DNA of 64,000 nucleotides, from assembly GCA_030549495.1 (NCBI GenBank), contig JAUIRK010000896.1, positions 1,337,501-1,401,500 on the forward strand, in the 5' to 3' direction. This stretch comes from Nectonema munidae. Taxonomy: Eukaryota > Nematomorpha > Nectonematoida > Nectonematidae. The position numbers and the translations under genes were made by a program. The notes beneath the pieces were generated by a model that was not told the DNA's origin, did not search any database, and saw nothing but the letters and a program-made list of their open reading frames with translations. Positions 45,974 to 58,189 of the stretch are shown here, one piece after another. The stretch's first letter is position 1. Each line of letters opens with the position of its first letter.

Positions 45974-47840
45974 CAGAGGCGTAGCTAGCGGGGGCAGGGG
46001 TGAAGGTAGGACACCCCCCCCCCCCTCCCGGGACAAAAACCTTTTTTTTATGTCTGATGCCTGACTGTTTGCAAACTTATTTATAATTTTGTCAAAAAAC
46101 CTACTGTAGTAAAAGTTTACGATGGGGAGAAAATAAAAAGAATTATTGACAAAGATGGACTGGATTTTTTGATTCCACAAACTTGATACTCCATAACATT
46201 GATCAACTCATGGAAGTGTTCGAAACTTGCACAAACAATAAATCGAACCATGAGCTTAGTATCGAAGCTCAAGATATATTAATGCAAATAAAAAAGAAGA
46301 AGTTTGTTTTCGTTTTACAGCTTTAATAAAGTCTTCAAAGTTTTGCTTCCAATCAATAGACACGCACAAGTAAATTGCACTTTTTGTTTTCAGATTCATA
46401 CCCATTTTTTTTTTGAAATTTCAGGGACTCAACAGTGATGTCCTTTCTACCTGGAAACTTATTCTCTCAGTTAGAGATCAACTAAGTAAATTAAGGAACG
46501 ATGGGTACTCATTCGAAAACTTGATGAAAAATTGTGAAAAATATGAAACTTTCGAAGAACAAACATCAAACGAGTTAAAAATTCCAAAAAAGTTTCAAGA
46601 GAGCGTAATAATGAGTTCCACATGTCAGACAAGAGACAATTTATCTCAGTATCTTCAATGAAATCATTGATATAACTGTTGAAGAGATGAATAATAGGTA
46701 CAATCAAATTTTTATATTTTTTTGCATATATACTTCAATATTTAAAATTTTCAAAGGTTTTCAGAAGGGCCGAACAACTTGATAAAAAGCCTTTTAATCT
46801 ATGGCCAAATAGCGAACATTTTTTGTGCGTATAGAAAAAGAGAATATCTCTAAAGCATCTGCAAATTGTACATGATGCTCATTTCGAAAGCCAAATTCTG
46901 GTTGCTAAAAATTATTTAAAAAGGGAATTCACTCAAACAACCCATAAATGTTTGAAGGTTATTCTCGGTATTTTAAATCCTTTGAAAGATGCGTTCAAAA
47001 GTGTATACGACATGTATGTAGGTAGAATTTGAAAAACTTAAAAATATTGATACTTTGATATTGATTTATTTTTCATTCAAATTTCAACGTTTGATTACTA
47101 TCGGAATCAGCATAGCGTCATGTGAACGATCATTTTCTTGTCTGAAAAGAGTTTTAAGAAGCCAACGATTTTCAATGCTGCATGAAAGAAAAAAGAATCT
47201 AATGCTTCTTTTTTATCTAAAAGATTATACACAAAAGATTGATAACAATGAAGTCTTGAAACCTTTTTCCAGAAAGTCTAGAAAGATAAAACTTTTTTGA
47301 ACAAAATAACCAACAATAAATTGTTGGTATACTTTCTAATTTCCGTTTACAGATGAAAAAGGCGTTGTTTTTTTGAATAATATCATGTATAGCAATCTTT
47401 TTTGTTACGTAGGTTTCGTTTTTTTGTAATGTCTTATTTTTTAAATACTTTTGTTTCCTAGCGGGATTTATTATAAAATTCATTATAAAATTTTGAAATA
47501 CCTTTAAATATGTTTTCACCCTTACTTAAAAAGGCCTCCTTATTTTTTTCGTGACTTTGAAATTTTCAAAAAATTGAAAATAATTATAAAACTACATATT
47601 AGTATAAAAACCAATACAAACTATTTTGCTTGTATAGATTAAGTTACCTAATTAATAGTTGAGAAACGTTTGAAAAAATCAAGATCGTTCTAGTATTAAT
47701 TATATTTACTAGTTATTTTAGTAAAAATAACTGCTCTAATTATAAAATAGCTTGCCCCCCTCTGTAATTCTTGTTATGCCCCCCTGACTTCTATTTTCTT
47801 GTTATGCCCCCTTGACTTCTATTTTCTCGCTACGCCACTG
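45974..47840 (+). mobile_element. hAT transposon (TTF/DUF4371-like) with both ends
   Basis: A 1867-bp element. The left end reads cagaggcgtagctagcg and the right end, read backwards, cagtggcgtagcgag. The flanks tcagaaaa (45966-45973) and tcaggaaa (47841-47848) match at seven of eight bases, the length expected for hAT. Inside, plus-strand coding pieces are GLNSDVLSTWKLILSVRDQL (46428) and the dimer region ASCERSFSCLKRVLRSQRFS (about 47117-47176), as in DUF4371-type transposases. The catalytic part is mostly deleted, so it is a dead, shortened copy. A C run (46012-46025) sits near the left end. Confidence 0.75.
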
Positions 47841-48369
47841 TCAGGAAAGATGCATTAGTGTAAAAAAAGGGTCGGAACCACTGGTCTAAACTAAAAACGG
47901 TTTTGTTACTTAGTTAGTGAGGTTAGTAAGTCCTTTAAATTTTAATAAATAGTTAGTTAGTGAGTGAGTTGGTTACTTAAATATCTACACCCGTTTTATA
48001 TCAATGGGAAAATCAAGAAAATATTGAGAAAGGGAGGGGGATTCTATGGGAACAACGCCTACGATGAGAGGAATCGAGATGTAAAAAACTTACGACAGAG
48101 ATAAAAGAAAGAGTATGTCTAAGTCGATATAAAAGATGTTAAGTCTGATCTAAAAGAAAATAGAAACAGACGGAACAGAGAAAGCGAAAGGGGCGAAAGG
48201 GGCGAAAGAAGGAACAGGTTTATCGGGACGGGAGATAATTAAAAGCATCGTCATCGCCCAGGCAAAAAATGGAAAGGTTTTGTTTATTATCGAAAAGAAA
48301 TTTAAACAATATATTGATTATATTTGAGATCATTAAAATTTCTGTCATAACTGATAACTTTTATAAAAA
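47841..48369. other. Spacer with short repeats
   Basis: Contains ggtcggaaccactg (about 47870), a hAT-type right end; a degenerate agttagtgag repeat (47905-47985); and aaaggggcg in tandem (48187-48207). Confidence 0.4.
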
Positions 48370-50699
<2,330 letters not shown>

Positions 50700-50815
50700 A
50701 TACATCCATATGTGTCCAATCGATTCCAGCTGCGCTTAAAACAGTTTTCTCCCATTTTCGTAACACGCTTTTCATTTTCCTACCTCCACCATACAAACTT
50801 TCTATATTCTAAAAC
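50700..50815 (-). mobile_element. LINE relic, extreme C-terminus (weak)
   Basis: Minus-strand GGGRKMKSVLRKWEKTVLSA followed by AGIDWTHMD resembles the end of many LINE proteins (GRP..RW.D.....AG.DW...A.DR). Only about 35 codons are visible, so this rests on one motif. Confidence 0.3.
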
Positions 50816-52149
50816 TAGTGAGATATAAAATATAGAATGTAGGACATTTTAGCCAACGAGCGTTGCAGCGAGTAGATTTTTCTGTGTAAGAACTTTTTTG
50901 TCAAATATAGTTTGAGACTAGATGTAAAATTTTCAATTTTCTCCATATCGAGATGAAAAATTTGTATTCTCACTTTTCTAAACAATTCCATTTAACTTTG
51001 TTGTAAAATAATTGATTATTTAAAATTTTACTCTCCAAGTGTGTAGTATAATTTTATTTACATTTTTACAACAATTATATCTTTTTTTAAACATATTTTT
51101 GATGGTAATATAGATTATAGTTAAAATAACTCATGAAATGTTTCTTTGGAATCTGGCCAAACCGATTTTGTAAAAAGATTTGCAAAGCTTTCTCATAGAT
51201 GATAACATTGTTGAGTGAGATATTTTTAAAAACAACACAAATTGTTCCTCAAAAATAACTAAATATCAAAAAATTTAGCAGTTAGTGATTTAGCAATTCC
51301 ATCATTGGTTAGTGAGTATTTTATTGCTCTATTCAATTCTTATTGCAAAAAGTCGTAAAAAAATTTTCATCACTTCCCAATATTTGTTTCACTTAATAAC
51401 ACTGAGAATGAAAAAAAAACCTTCTCTCGCCCCACAAAAAATTGTTAATTTAATTTAGATACCCTTGTAGAGAGCGAGAATTCAAAGACTGTAACTGATC
51501 CCAAATTTGATTTAAATCAATGCTCTGATTATTTTGTCGGTATCTTGAAAATCTGTCTTAAAGATTCTACTTCAACGTATATCAGAAAAGATAAATATAA
51601 ACATAAACAGAAAAATGGATGACTCTTTTAAGTATGATTAAATATAAGCATGAACTTAATTAAAAAATGCTAAAAAGCAAAGGTAAACTCATATATTTGA
51701 TCATGAAATTAAGTTTTAAAAATTTGCACAAAATTATAATCCTATAGAGGTAATTTTCGAAATAGAAATCAAAAGAGCGAGCTTATGAGAAAAACATGAG
51801 TTCGTTGATAGCGAGTCACCCTTTGCATTTGATTATTATTTTAGAGAAAAACTTGAAAATTCCTTCTAAACCAACACACTTATCGAATGTACGTAAAAAT
51901 ATCGCCGGTAAAAATGCCCTCAATTGGTAAATACGTAGAAATGCCCCTACCGAATAATATTGAGAAATTTTAAAACCTCTGTAACTTGAATCGAGATCAC
52001 ACTGCCAAGTTGCAGGGCACTCTAAATTCGGGATTTAGAGCATGAAACTAAAAATCAAAGTTATCTAAATTCAACTATAATTCATTAACAAAATTCTATG
52101 GTATCACCAAATAATTTGTTATCATCCTATCAAAGTTCATAGGCTTTTC

Positions 52150-53440
52150 TATCGATTTCCAAGATGGATGTTATGGCCAACATCTTTCAAAAAGTCCTCA
52201 AGTTGTAGTTCACCAGTAGTGTATCTGTTGCACAAATTGTGTAGTCTTTGCTGTTGTTACTGATGGACACGCTTAGTCCTTTTTCTTATAGCATTCCCAA
52301 TGCCATGTTGTAGAATTTTGGCGTCAGCATTGGTTTCCTCCATCCGAAGATACTTGATTGCAAGCGCCATATTGGAGGATCAGTGATGCCTACTAGTGAA
52401 CTGGACCTTCTGTTTCAACCTTCGAAGACATTGTTCGTGCGAGGATCACAGATAATGTCAAAATTTTGCTGAAAAATTTTAATTTTTGATTTTGATTGAC
52501 AGTTTTGAACATGAAGGGGTCATTCAACTACCATGAAAATGGTTTCAAAAGATGCAGCTAGCGATTTTAGGAAAAGTCACCAAATTTGAAGGGATATGAT
52601 TCAGCCAATTTTCTACAATTAATTTTTTAGTGAAGGGGGGGGGGGCGTCCCAGCACTAATAGGGTTAACCGAGTTAAGTGGTAGAATCAGGCTCGAACTT
52701 TAGTACCATTTCCAAGAACAGATGAGATATGCAGCGCTTTCAAAATCACACTTTAGAGTACCCGGATCCACTTGGTGTTCTAGTTGCTCACAGCGATGAA
52801 CAATAACTCGCAGAAGTTCCTCATTTCTATCCTGAGTTTTCCGTTGAAGAAAGGCATATACAAATGGAACAGTGACTTCTCCAAGTGAGACGTGGATCAA
52901 ATACAGCTGTAGAAATTCTGGAGTTGCCATTGCAAAACGCCCATTCCTAAACCACGTCTTTGGAGCAGCCAGTTTCATCAAATGATTATCTGTCACATGC
53001 ACAATCAATCATACGGAAGTTCGTATTTGGGCGTTGTCATACAGCAAGAAACGTCTTGGATTGTCTTCACTTGACAGCGCCTTTTGCTAATCTCGGTCAA
53101 TCACTAGATTATGAAGGGTCAGTGTTTCTGGTGGAAATTCGTTTGTTCGCTGTTTGCGGATGGTCCTCTTGAATTACATCTGTTTCATTTGATCAAATTG
53201 TTGCACAGTCTGAGAAAAGATGGCTTGTCGTTTGTCTTTTTATCCGTGTCCTTCATAACATTACGAGCTTTGCAGATTTTAATCTTCGTTTCATTTGGTT
53301 CGTGGTCGTGGTTTGATGCGAGGACAGTATAGTAAGGAACATGTGATGCTTTAATTCTTGCTTTGCAGCCGCTGGTTCGACCAACACATTTCCAGGACAT
53401 AGACTCTGTATTTGTCTTCTGTTGGGTGTACATATAGCCT
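52150..53440 (-). pseudogene. MULE transposase with FLYWCH finger, broken
   Basis: Minus-strand pieces follow the family order. The FLYWCH zinc finger comes first: GYMYTQQKTNTESMSWKCVG, then GCKARIKA..., then NHDHEPNE (53290-53440). A linker follows (FPPETLTLHNLVI, about 53112). The catalytic domain begins FRNGRFAMATPEFLQLYLIH and VPFVYAFLQRKTQDRNEELL, then TLKCDFESAA (52700-52960). After a gap holding a MITE (52440-52668), the C-terminal part reads NNVFEGWNRR-like, IWRAIKYLRMEETNADAKIL and LEDFLKDVGHNIHL (52150-52435). The first catalytic DG motif is changed to NG. About 150 residues between the two halves are missing and there are several frameshifts, so the gene is dead. Confidence 0.65.
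52440..52668 (+). mobile_element. TTAA-type MITE, lone end-block copy
   Basis: A 230-bp block also found at 23124-23350 (same direction) and 58190-58430 (inverted). Here it stands alone inside the MULE. It ends actaatagggttaa at a TTAA. The other end begins cagataatgtcaaaatttt; the matching TTAA is lost. Low divergence between copies suggests activity later than the MULE insertion. It carries an 11-12 base G run (about 52636). Confidence 0.55.
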
Positions 53441-55200
53441 GCATAACATAACTTTTAACCACCTTTATAAGATGTTATAATTTCCATTTCAATTAGGAAG
53501 TGAGCTTCTTTATTATTGTTCAGATCGGATAAATTTTTGTGTTAAGCAACTTTGATTTTGCCAAATTCAAACCGGAATTGCTCAATGCTGAACCGTGAAT
53601 AACGAAGATGGAAATGTACGAAGAAAAAAAATGAGGTTTTGAATAGATAACTACAATTCCCGAATTACTAATTTTAAATGAAAGTTTGCTTTGAGATGAA
53701 TGAGTACGCTTACTTTATGGCAACAACAAAAATGCTATGTAAGAAAAGGCAAAGGTTTGAGTGTAAGAAAGCATGTGTTCATGATTTCTTGACGTATTTG
53801 ATTTATTACATCTCTCTCATTCCTTTAAATGATATATTACTGACAAAAAAAAGATGTATACAATGCAAAAAGATATAACATGTTTAGAAGAAAAACTCAT
53901 CTATGCATAATTTTACACGCTGCGCTATAAAGGGTTGATGCATGTTGTATTGTATTGAACAAATGATTGCTCATTTTTGTTTCAACTACGGACCTTATTT
54001 TTATGTTTGTTGAGCAGACCTTCTTCTGTTTGGAAAGATGTGCATCTTGTTATTATAATGACAAACACAATGTGTTAAATAACTGATTGTTGTAAGTGGT
54101 ACATTTAAAATGGACTCTCCACTCTGACACCGAAGAGTATCGTCCAATGAGTTTATTTGGCTCAGTGTTGAATAAACATTATGGCACATTTCAAACTCCC
54201 TGATCCATGTTACGACTTTCTATGATTTGGATCGTTGAATATTTATAATTTTGGTTTATGAACCTTGACAACTAACTATGATAATGCGCTTTGAAGTTAG
54301 ATTTGTAGACGATTGATATATGAAAGTACATGTAATACTACATTTTACCACAAATTGTCCTTTTAGATGTATAAAAGAGAAATATATTGATGAATTTTTG
54401 TTATAGTCGTTGGGGGAAGAGGTATGTTTACCTGCATTGAGTAAAAATCGCACCTCCTATAAAAATCTGGGGCATTTTTCCCCACATCAAAAAAACACCT
54501 CAAATGATATCTATATATATATATCCTATGTTAGCGAAATCTATCGAGAGCGGAATAGAGCTACCATGGAGATCAAACACACATTTGACACATTCTTTGA
54601 TTTTTAGTTTCATGTTCTAAATCCAGAATTTAAAGTTTTACCTATTTACCAATCGGAGGCATTTTTACCTGGGGCATTTTTTCCACACACTCTCTTATCA
54701 ACTAAGTTCTGAATTCCTTTCTAGACTATGTTACAAACAATGATATACTATAGTAAGTAGTGGGCGGCTGACAAAAAAATTGAATCCCATACAGTATAGT
54801 ATTAAGTGTAAACTCTTTCAAGAATAGTGGTTGTCAGGATTTTTATGAAGATACTACGAAACTTATTAAATTTTTATCTCCAATTATATGCAAACATTTA
54901 AGACATATCATAAATAAGTTTATTGAAAATGGAATATTTCCTGATGCTTCTAAAATATCAAAAAGTGTTCTTATTTTCAAAAGAGGCAGTATAGGTATGA
55001 AAAATCAAATCATACGCCTGTATCTATAGTTCCTATTCTATCAAAAGGTATTTGAGAAAATTTTATTTAATAAAATTTATTTCTGCATTGAGAGTGACAG
55101 TAATCTTTCTTCTCAGTCACAATTTGCTTTTCAAAGGTTTCACTCAATTGAAAACAAGAAACTGATAAATAAAAACTTTAAATCTAAAACTTGGCAAGCT

Positions 55201-55279
55201 GTGTGAGCGTGAATTGAAAAATCTTTTATTTTAAATTTATGTTTTAAAGTAAATTAGCCGTAATAATTCTTACCGATGC
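55201..55279. other. Spacer between LINE and SINE
   Basis: AT-rich, nothing recognised. Confidence 0.3.
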
Positions 55280-55437
55280 ATGTACCGATTAATGGGTGAT
55301 TGAAATTTTTGTTAGTTACTGGGTTTCGATAACTCAAGGTCTTGGGTTCGATGCCGCATCAGGCCTTCTTTCCTCATAGTTCGATACAAGCGGCACAATT
55401 GTGCCTTCTCGATGAAAACAAGTAAGGGTACCTTTAT
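55280..55437 (+). mobile_element. tRNA-derived SINE, copy 3
   Basis: B box gggttcgatgc (55345-55355) and body caggccttctttcctcatag then ttctcgatgaaaac match copies at 11.3 and 32.3 kb. The A-box region has decayed. Confidence 0.6.
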
Positions 55438-56116
55438 TTTTATCAAAATAAATCAAGGTTTTCCAAAAAAAATTAATAAAAAATTTATAGCGTAGTAATC
55501 ATTATATCTCCTAACTTGTGTAAAGACTACAAAATTACAGATATTGTTCCAGAACATAACACTTGAAAAGTGAACTCGCTGTATTGTTAAATAGCATACT
55601 TTTTTGTGTTATCCCTGACCCACAAAAAATTTCTGATTGCGCTCTAGAGTACCAGTATATGGTTAAATTTAAAGAGATTTTATACAACTTTTTATATTTT
55701 TTTAAGAATATTTATAAAAAAAATATACATTTCTTTAGAACATTAAATTGCTTAAAGAGCGTTCCTCTAATATAAATTAAAGATCGAACCAGGCTGAAGG
55801 CTATGGCGGTAATTCCCAATATGAGGGTAATTACCACAAAAGAGGTAACATTAAAAATCCTAGGGCCAAAATAATTTTTTTTGACATATTATTTTGTTCT
55901 TTTAATTTTTAAGATAGCTTTTGAATAAAGATAAAGAGTAAAAAAGATTTATATGGTTGTCACAAAATATCGTTTCGTAAAAAATCCAGAGTTAAATCCT
56001 ATCTGAATTTGATTTAATTTGACGGGATTTTTAGTCAACGCAATCCTATATAGGTTGATTTCATAGTAAATTAATCTGTCTGATGTATTTATAATAAGTT
56101 ACATTTAATCTTTGGG
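55438..56116. other. AT-rich spacer
   Basis: An open frame at 55563-55775 has a less AT-rich start (CVIPDPQKISDCALEYQYMV) but no recognised domain. Nothing else seen. Confidence 0.3.
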
Positions 56117-56290
56117 TTAGTTAACATTCTCATATCTATTATTCGGATAATCTGTTCCAATTAGACTCTTCGCATGGTCACAGTCACAACGCATAAAGTT
56201 TTTAGCGTATTGAAACACTTGCCTATCAGAACAAAAAGGAAGTCTTCCGTTTTGTTCGGATTCCCAAGGTTGCACTGTATCATTTTTCGC
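56117..56290 (-). CDS. Phospholipase-A2-like terminal exon
   Basis: A stop-free minus-strand frame of about 57 residues reads QPWESEQNGRLPFCSDRQVF, then QYAKNFMRCDCDHAKSL and DYPNNRYENVN before the stop. The block CDCDHAKSL...YPNNRY resembles the last helix and tail of secreted phospholipase A2 (C.CD..AA.CF...YN..+.N). Two cysteines of that block are kept; the one in AA.CF is replaced. If right, this is the C-terminal exon of a secreted lipase-like protein upstream to the right. The acceptor is weak (ag at 56291 or inside atacag). Codon use is clearly coding-like. A plus-strand frame overlaps but is interrupted. Confidence 0.35.
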   Translation of the reverse strand, partial: AKNDTVQPWESEQNGRLPFCSDRQVFQYAKNFMRCDCDHAKSLIGTDYPNNRYENVN

Positions 56291-56372
56291 TATTTATTAT
56301 ATTTTGCTATATTCCGGTAAAAAATTTTTATCCCATTTTTAGCATTTTATAAAATTAAACTTATTTTTCAGT

Positions 56373-56424
56373 CAACAAAGTTGTATCATTGTAATTTATT
56401 TGATGACGGATCTGAAATATAAAA
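56373..56424 (+). CDS. Candidate exon of a short-intron gene (first visible)
   Basis: Lies between a strong acceptor (cttatttttcag) and a consensus donor (AAA|gtaagt). In the frame that fits both following exons it reads QQSCIIVIYLMTDLKYK. The next intron is only 32 bp. Upstream exons were not found. See the next two entries for the rest of the frame. Confidence 0.4.
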
Positions 56425-56456
56425 GTAAGTTTATTTATAAAAAAATTTTTACGTAG

Positions 56457-56564
56457 CAATCCCATCAATGAAGTTTGAAGGAAAGAAATGCTCTTACTTG
56501 AAAAGACGAAGCAATAGATGGAAAGAATTTGAAAAAAAGAATCCACAACTGCGATTTCAGACAG
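56457..56564 (+). CDS. Candidate exon of a short-intron gene (middle)
   Basis: The acceptor is tttttacgtag and the donor CAGACAG|gtttac. The frame continues in phase from the previous exon: TIPSMKFEGKKCSYLKRRSN, then RWKEFEKKNPQLRFQT. It is basic and helix-rich. If the very short upstream intron is not real, translation could start at the ATG at 56468. No family recognised. Confidence 0.45.
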
Positions 56565-56622
56565 GTTTACGTGAAAGATGAGACTTTTATTTTTTGTATA
56601 AAAGAAACATTTTCTCTTATAG

Positions 56623-56702
56623 ACGCTGACGCAGAAAAATTTTACAAAGTTTTTGCTGACCAACTTATGAAAAATCAAGAATGGAAGCAACGATTGCGAT
56701 AA
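56623..56702 (+). CDS. Candidate terminal exon of a short-intron gene
   Basis: The acceptor ttctcttatag is followed by a frame that continues in phase (D across the junction): ADAEKFYKVFADQLMKNQEW, then KQRLR and a stop at 56700-56702. The intron before it is 58 bp. Phase agreement across both junctions and good splice sites make a real gene likely. The protein end is charged and helical, function unknown. An open frame (56710-56934) starts directly after the stop and is of unknown meaning. Confidence 0.5.
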
Positions 56703-56934
56703 TTGATTAATGGAGTTGCCAACTCTTTCTCTCCTACAATTTATTTGGACGCCGTTTCAAACTCCCTTAGCAACGTCAGCTATTTCCATTCAATTCAAAC
56801 TATTATGTTTGTCCTATGCATTGACCGCAATGCTCTTCTTAGCAAGAGAATATTCAATGTTTTCAAAATGTTTAGATTTTAAAGATATTTTTACTGCACG
56901 AAATACGCATAAAGTCTATGCGTGTACCCGCTAA

Positions 56935-57790
56935 AGCCACGTTATTCTTTTACTCTCCAGTATATATAATTTTGCAATTATAATTACTTTCAATTTTTTG
57001 TAAATATAATAAAATAACATAGCGGTTTAAATATCTAAAATTTCAGGTTATTCATTTTTGTCTCCAGTGATTGAAAATTATTGTTTGGGAGCATACCCAT
57101 GTCGGTGTACAAGCTCAATGCAGTACTTTCGCGGAACGCTTGAAGCATAGATCAAATCAAGTTTCTTGATGCCCTTTTATGATGCCTGATTAAAAAGTTT
57201 TCATTCAAAAAAATCAACTAAACTTAAACCTGAAAAATAACCTTATTTTTTCTCGCGAAACCCTAAGCTAGCCTGAAACGCTGCTCGAATGTGTACAGCA
57301 GGGTACCCATATCCAATTTTTTCTTCAAAGAGTTTGAAGAAACATAAAAGTAAATATAAGTAAAATGGGGAAGAGGACTGCCTTGTTCTGAGTGCTTTTC
57401 CAAGCTCCCAATATAGAACGCTATTGACCATTAATATGTAAAATTTTATTGAAAAGGAAGATGATTAGTCTGAAAAATTGTGCTCCTCAAAGTGATATAA
57501 AGAAAAAATTAAAATAATCTATTGAAAAATTGATTACCTTTACACGAAATAAATGATAGATTTAAAATTCGAGTAGTAAAATGGTGGAAAATGTAGAAAA
57601 TGCTGTCAATTAAAAGAAAGCAATTGAACACAATAACATCTGGCTCAAACTCAAAGAGAAAAGGAAAAATTTGAATGCATTATACTGAATGCCTAAAGCG
57701 ATAGAGTGTATAGAGTATTCTTCTTAAATTTTATTATTTATATACTAAAAATATCAACATATCATATATATCTTTTATTTACGCATCACG
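56935..57790. other. Spacer with a GC-richer island
   Basis: Positions 57060-57440 are less AT-rich. On the minus strand 57243-57431 reads GYGYPAVHIRAAFQASLGFR. About 57090-57160 has a short plus-strand counterpart (YPCRCTSSMQYFRGTLEA) that looks like an inverted, diverged copy. I do not call a gene. Confidence 0.3.
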
Positions 57791-57951
57791 CAAAATTCAT
57801 CAGCATGAACATCTACATAAATAAAACCACATTCATGAACATCATCCGCTTAAATTTGAGTGGTTCGGAGAATATATATTATTCAATCTCGCTGTACCGA
57901 ATTTCAAGAGAACTTCGCGACAAGCAAAGTTCCAGACGAACATATGTGTAG
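57791..57951 (+). CDS. Possible terminal exon, unrecognised
   Basis: After aaaattcatcag the frame reads MNIYINKTTFMNIIRLNLSG, then SENIYYSISLYRISRELRDK, a short basic tail and a stop at 57949-57951. Codon use is coding-like in the second half. The residue mix would fit a cytosolic end of a membrane protein. No partner exon identified. Confidence 0.3.
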
Positions 57952-58189
57952 CAAAATTCATAAGTTTATGCCGTATTTAATGTTTAACATTTCCTAAGTT
58001 TATTTACTTGGAAATTTAAAAAAATAATTCTAATGAGAATTTTTGTTAAAAAATGTTTATAGGATGTATTGCTTGAGTTTTTTCTTTTTACATTTTCAAT
58101 AAATTTTCTACCTTTGCCACATTTAAGAAATACAGCTTGTTCAAGAGTTAGCGTTAAAGATGGCCAAGTACTCGATGGTCAATGCTGTT
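57952..58189. other. AT-rich spacer
   Basis: Nothing recognised before the end block of the large repeat. Confidence 0.3.

Larger units (their letters stand above)
51893..54684 (-). mobile_element. MULE transposon with inverted ends
   Basis: A 2.8-kb element. The left end holds ggtaaaaatgccctcaattg (from 51907) and the right end, read backwards, ggtaaaaatgcctccgattg (from 54669). The similarity resumes further in at tttagagcatgaaactaaaa (about 52033) against tttagaacatgaaactaaaa (about 54627 backwards), so the ends are long, as usual for MULEs. An extra block of about 85 bp lies in the left arm. Flanks are acacacttatc on the left and acacactctcttatc on the right, a possible target duplication altered by four bases. 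It carries the transposase remains below. Confidence 0.65.
51465..55200 (+). mobile_element. LINE relic split by a MULE insertion
   Basis: The left part (51465-51892) translates in shifting frames to WMTLLSMIKYKHELN, KSKGKLIYLIMKLSFKNLHK and KERAYEK, the region between endonuclease and reverse transcriptase in LINE proteins. The right part (54685-55200) continues in the same direction: FYEDTTKLIKFLSPIICKHL, NKFIENGIFPDASKISKSVL, then a shifted VPILSKVFEKILFNKIYF and SQSQFAFQRFHSIE. These match reverse-transcriptase blocks including the ...QFGFR..HST segment. The order is continuous across the gap, which shows the MULE landed inside the LINE. The later catalytic box is missing and several frames are broken. 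Confidence 0.65.

Noticed and set aside
57060-57440. Small gene on the minus strand
   Set aside because: Several short frames compete and splice sites are unclear. An inverted diverged duplication explains the similarity between its two halves as well.
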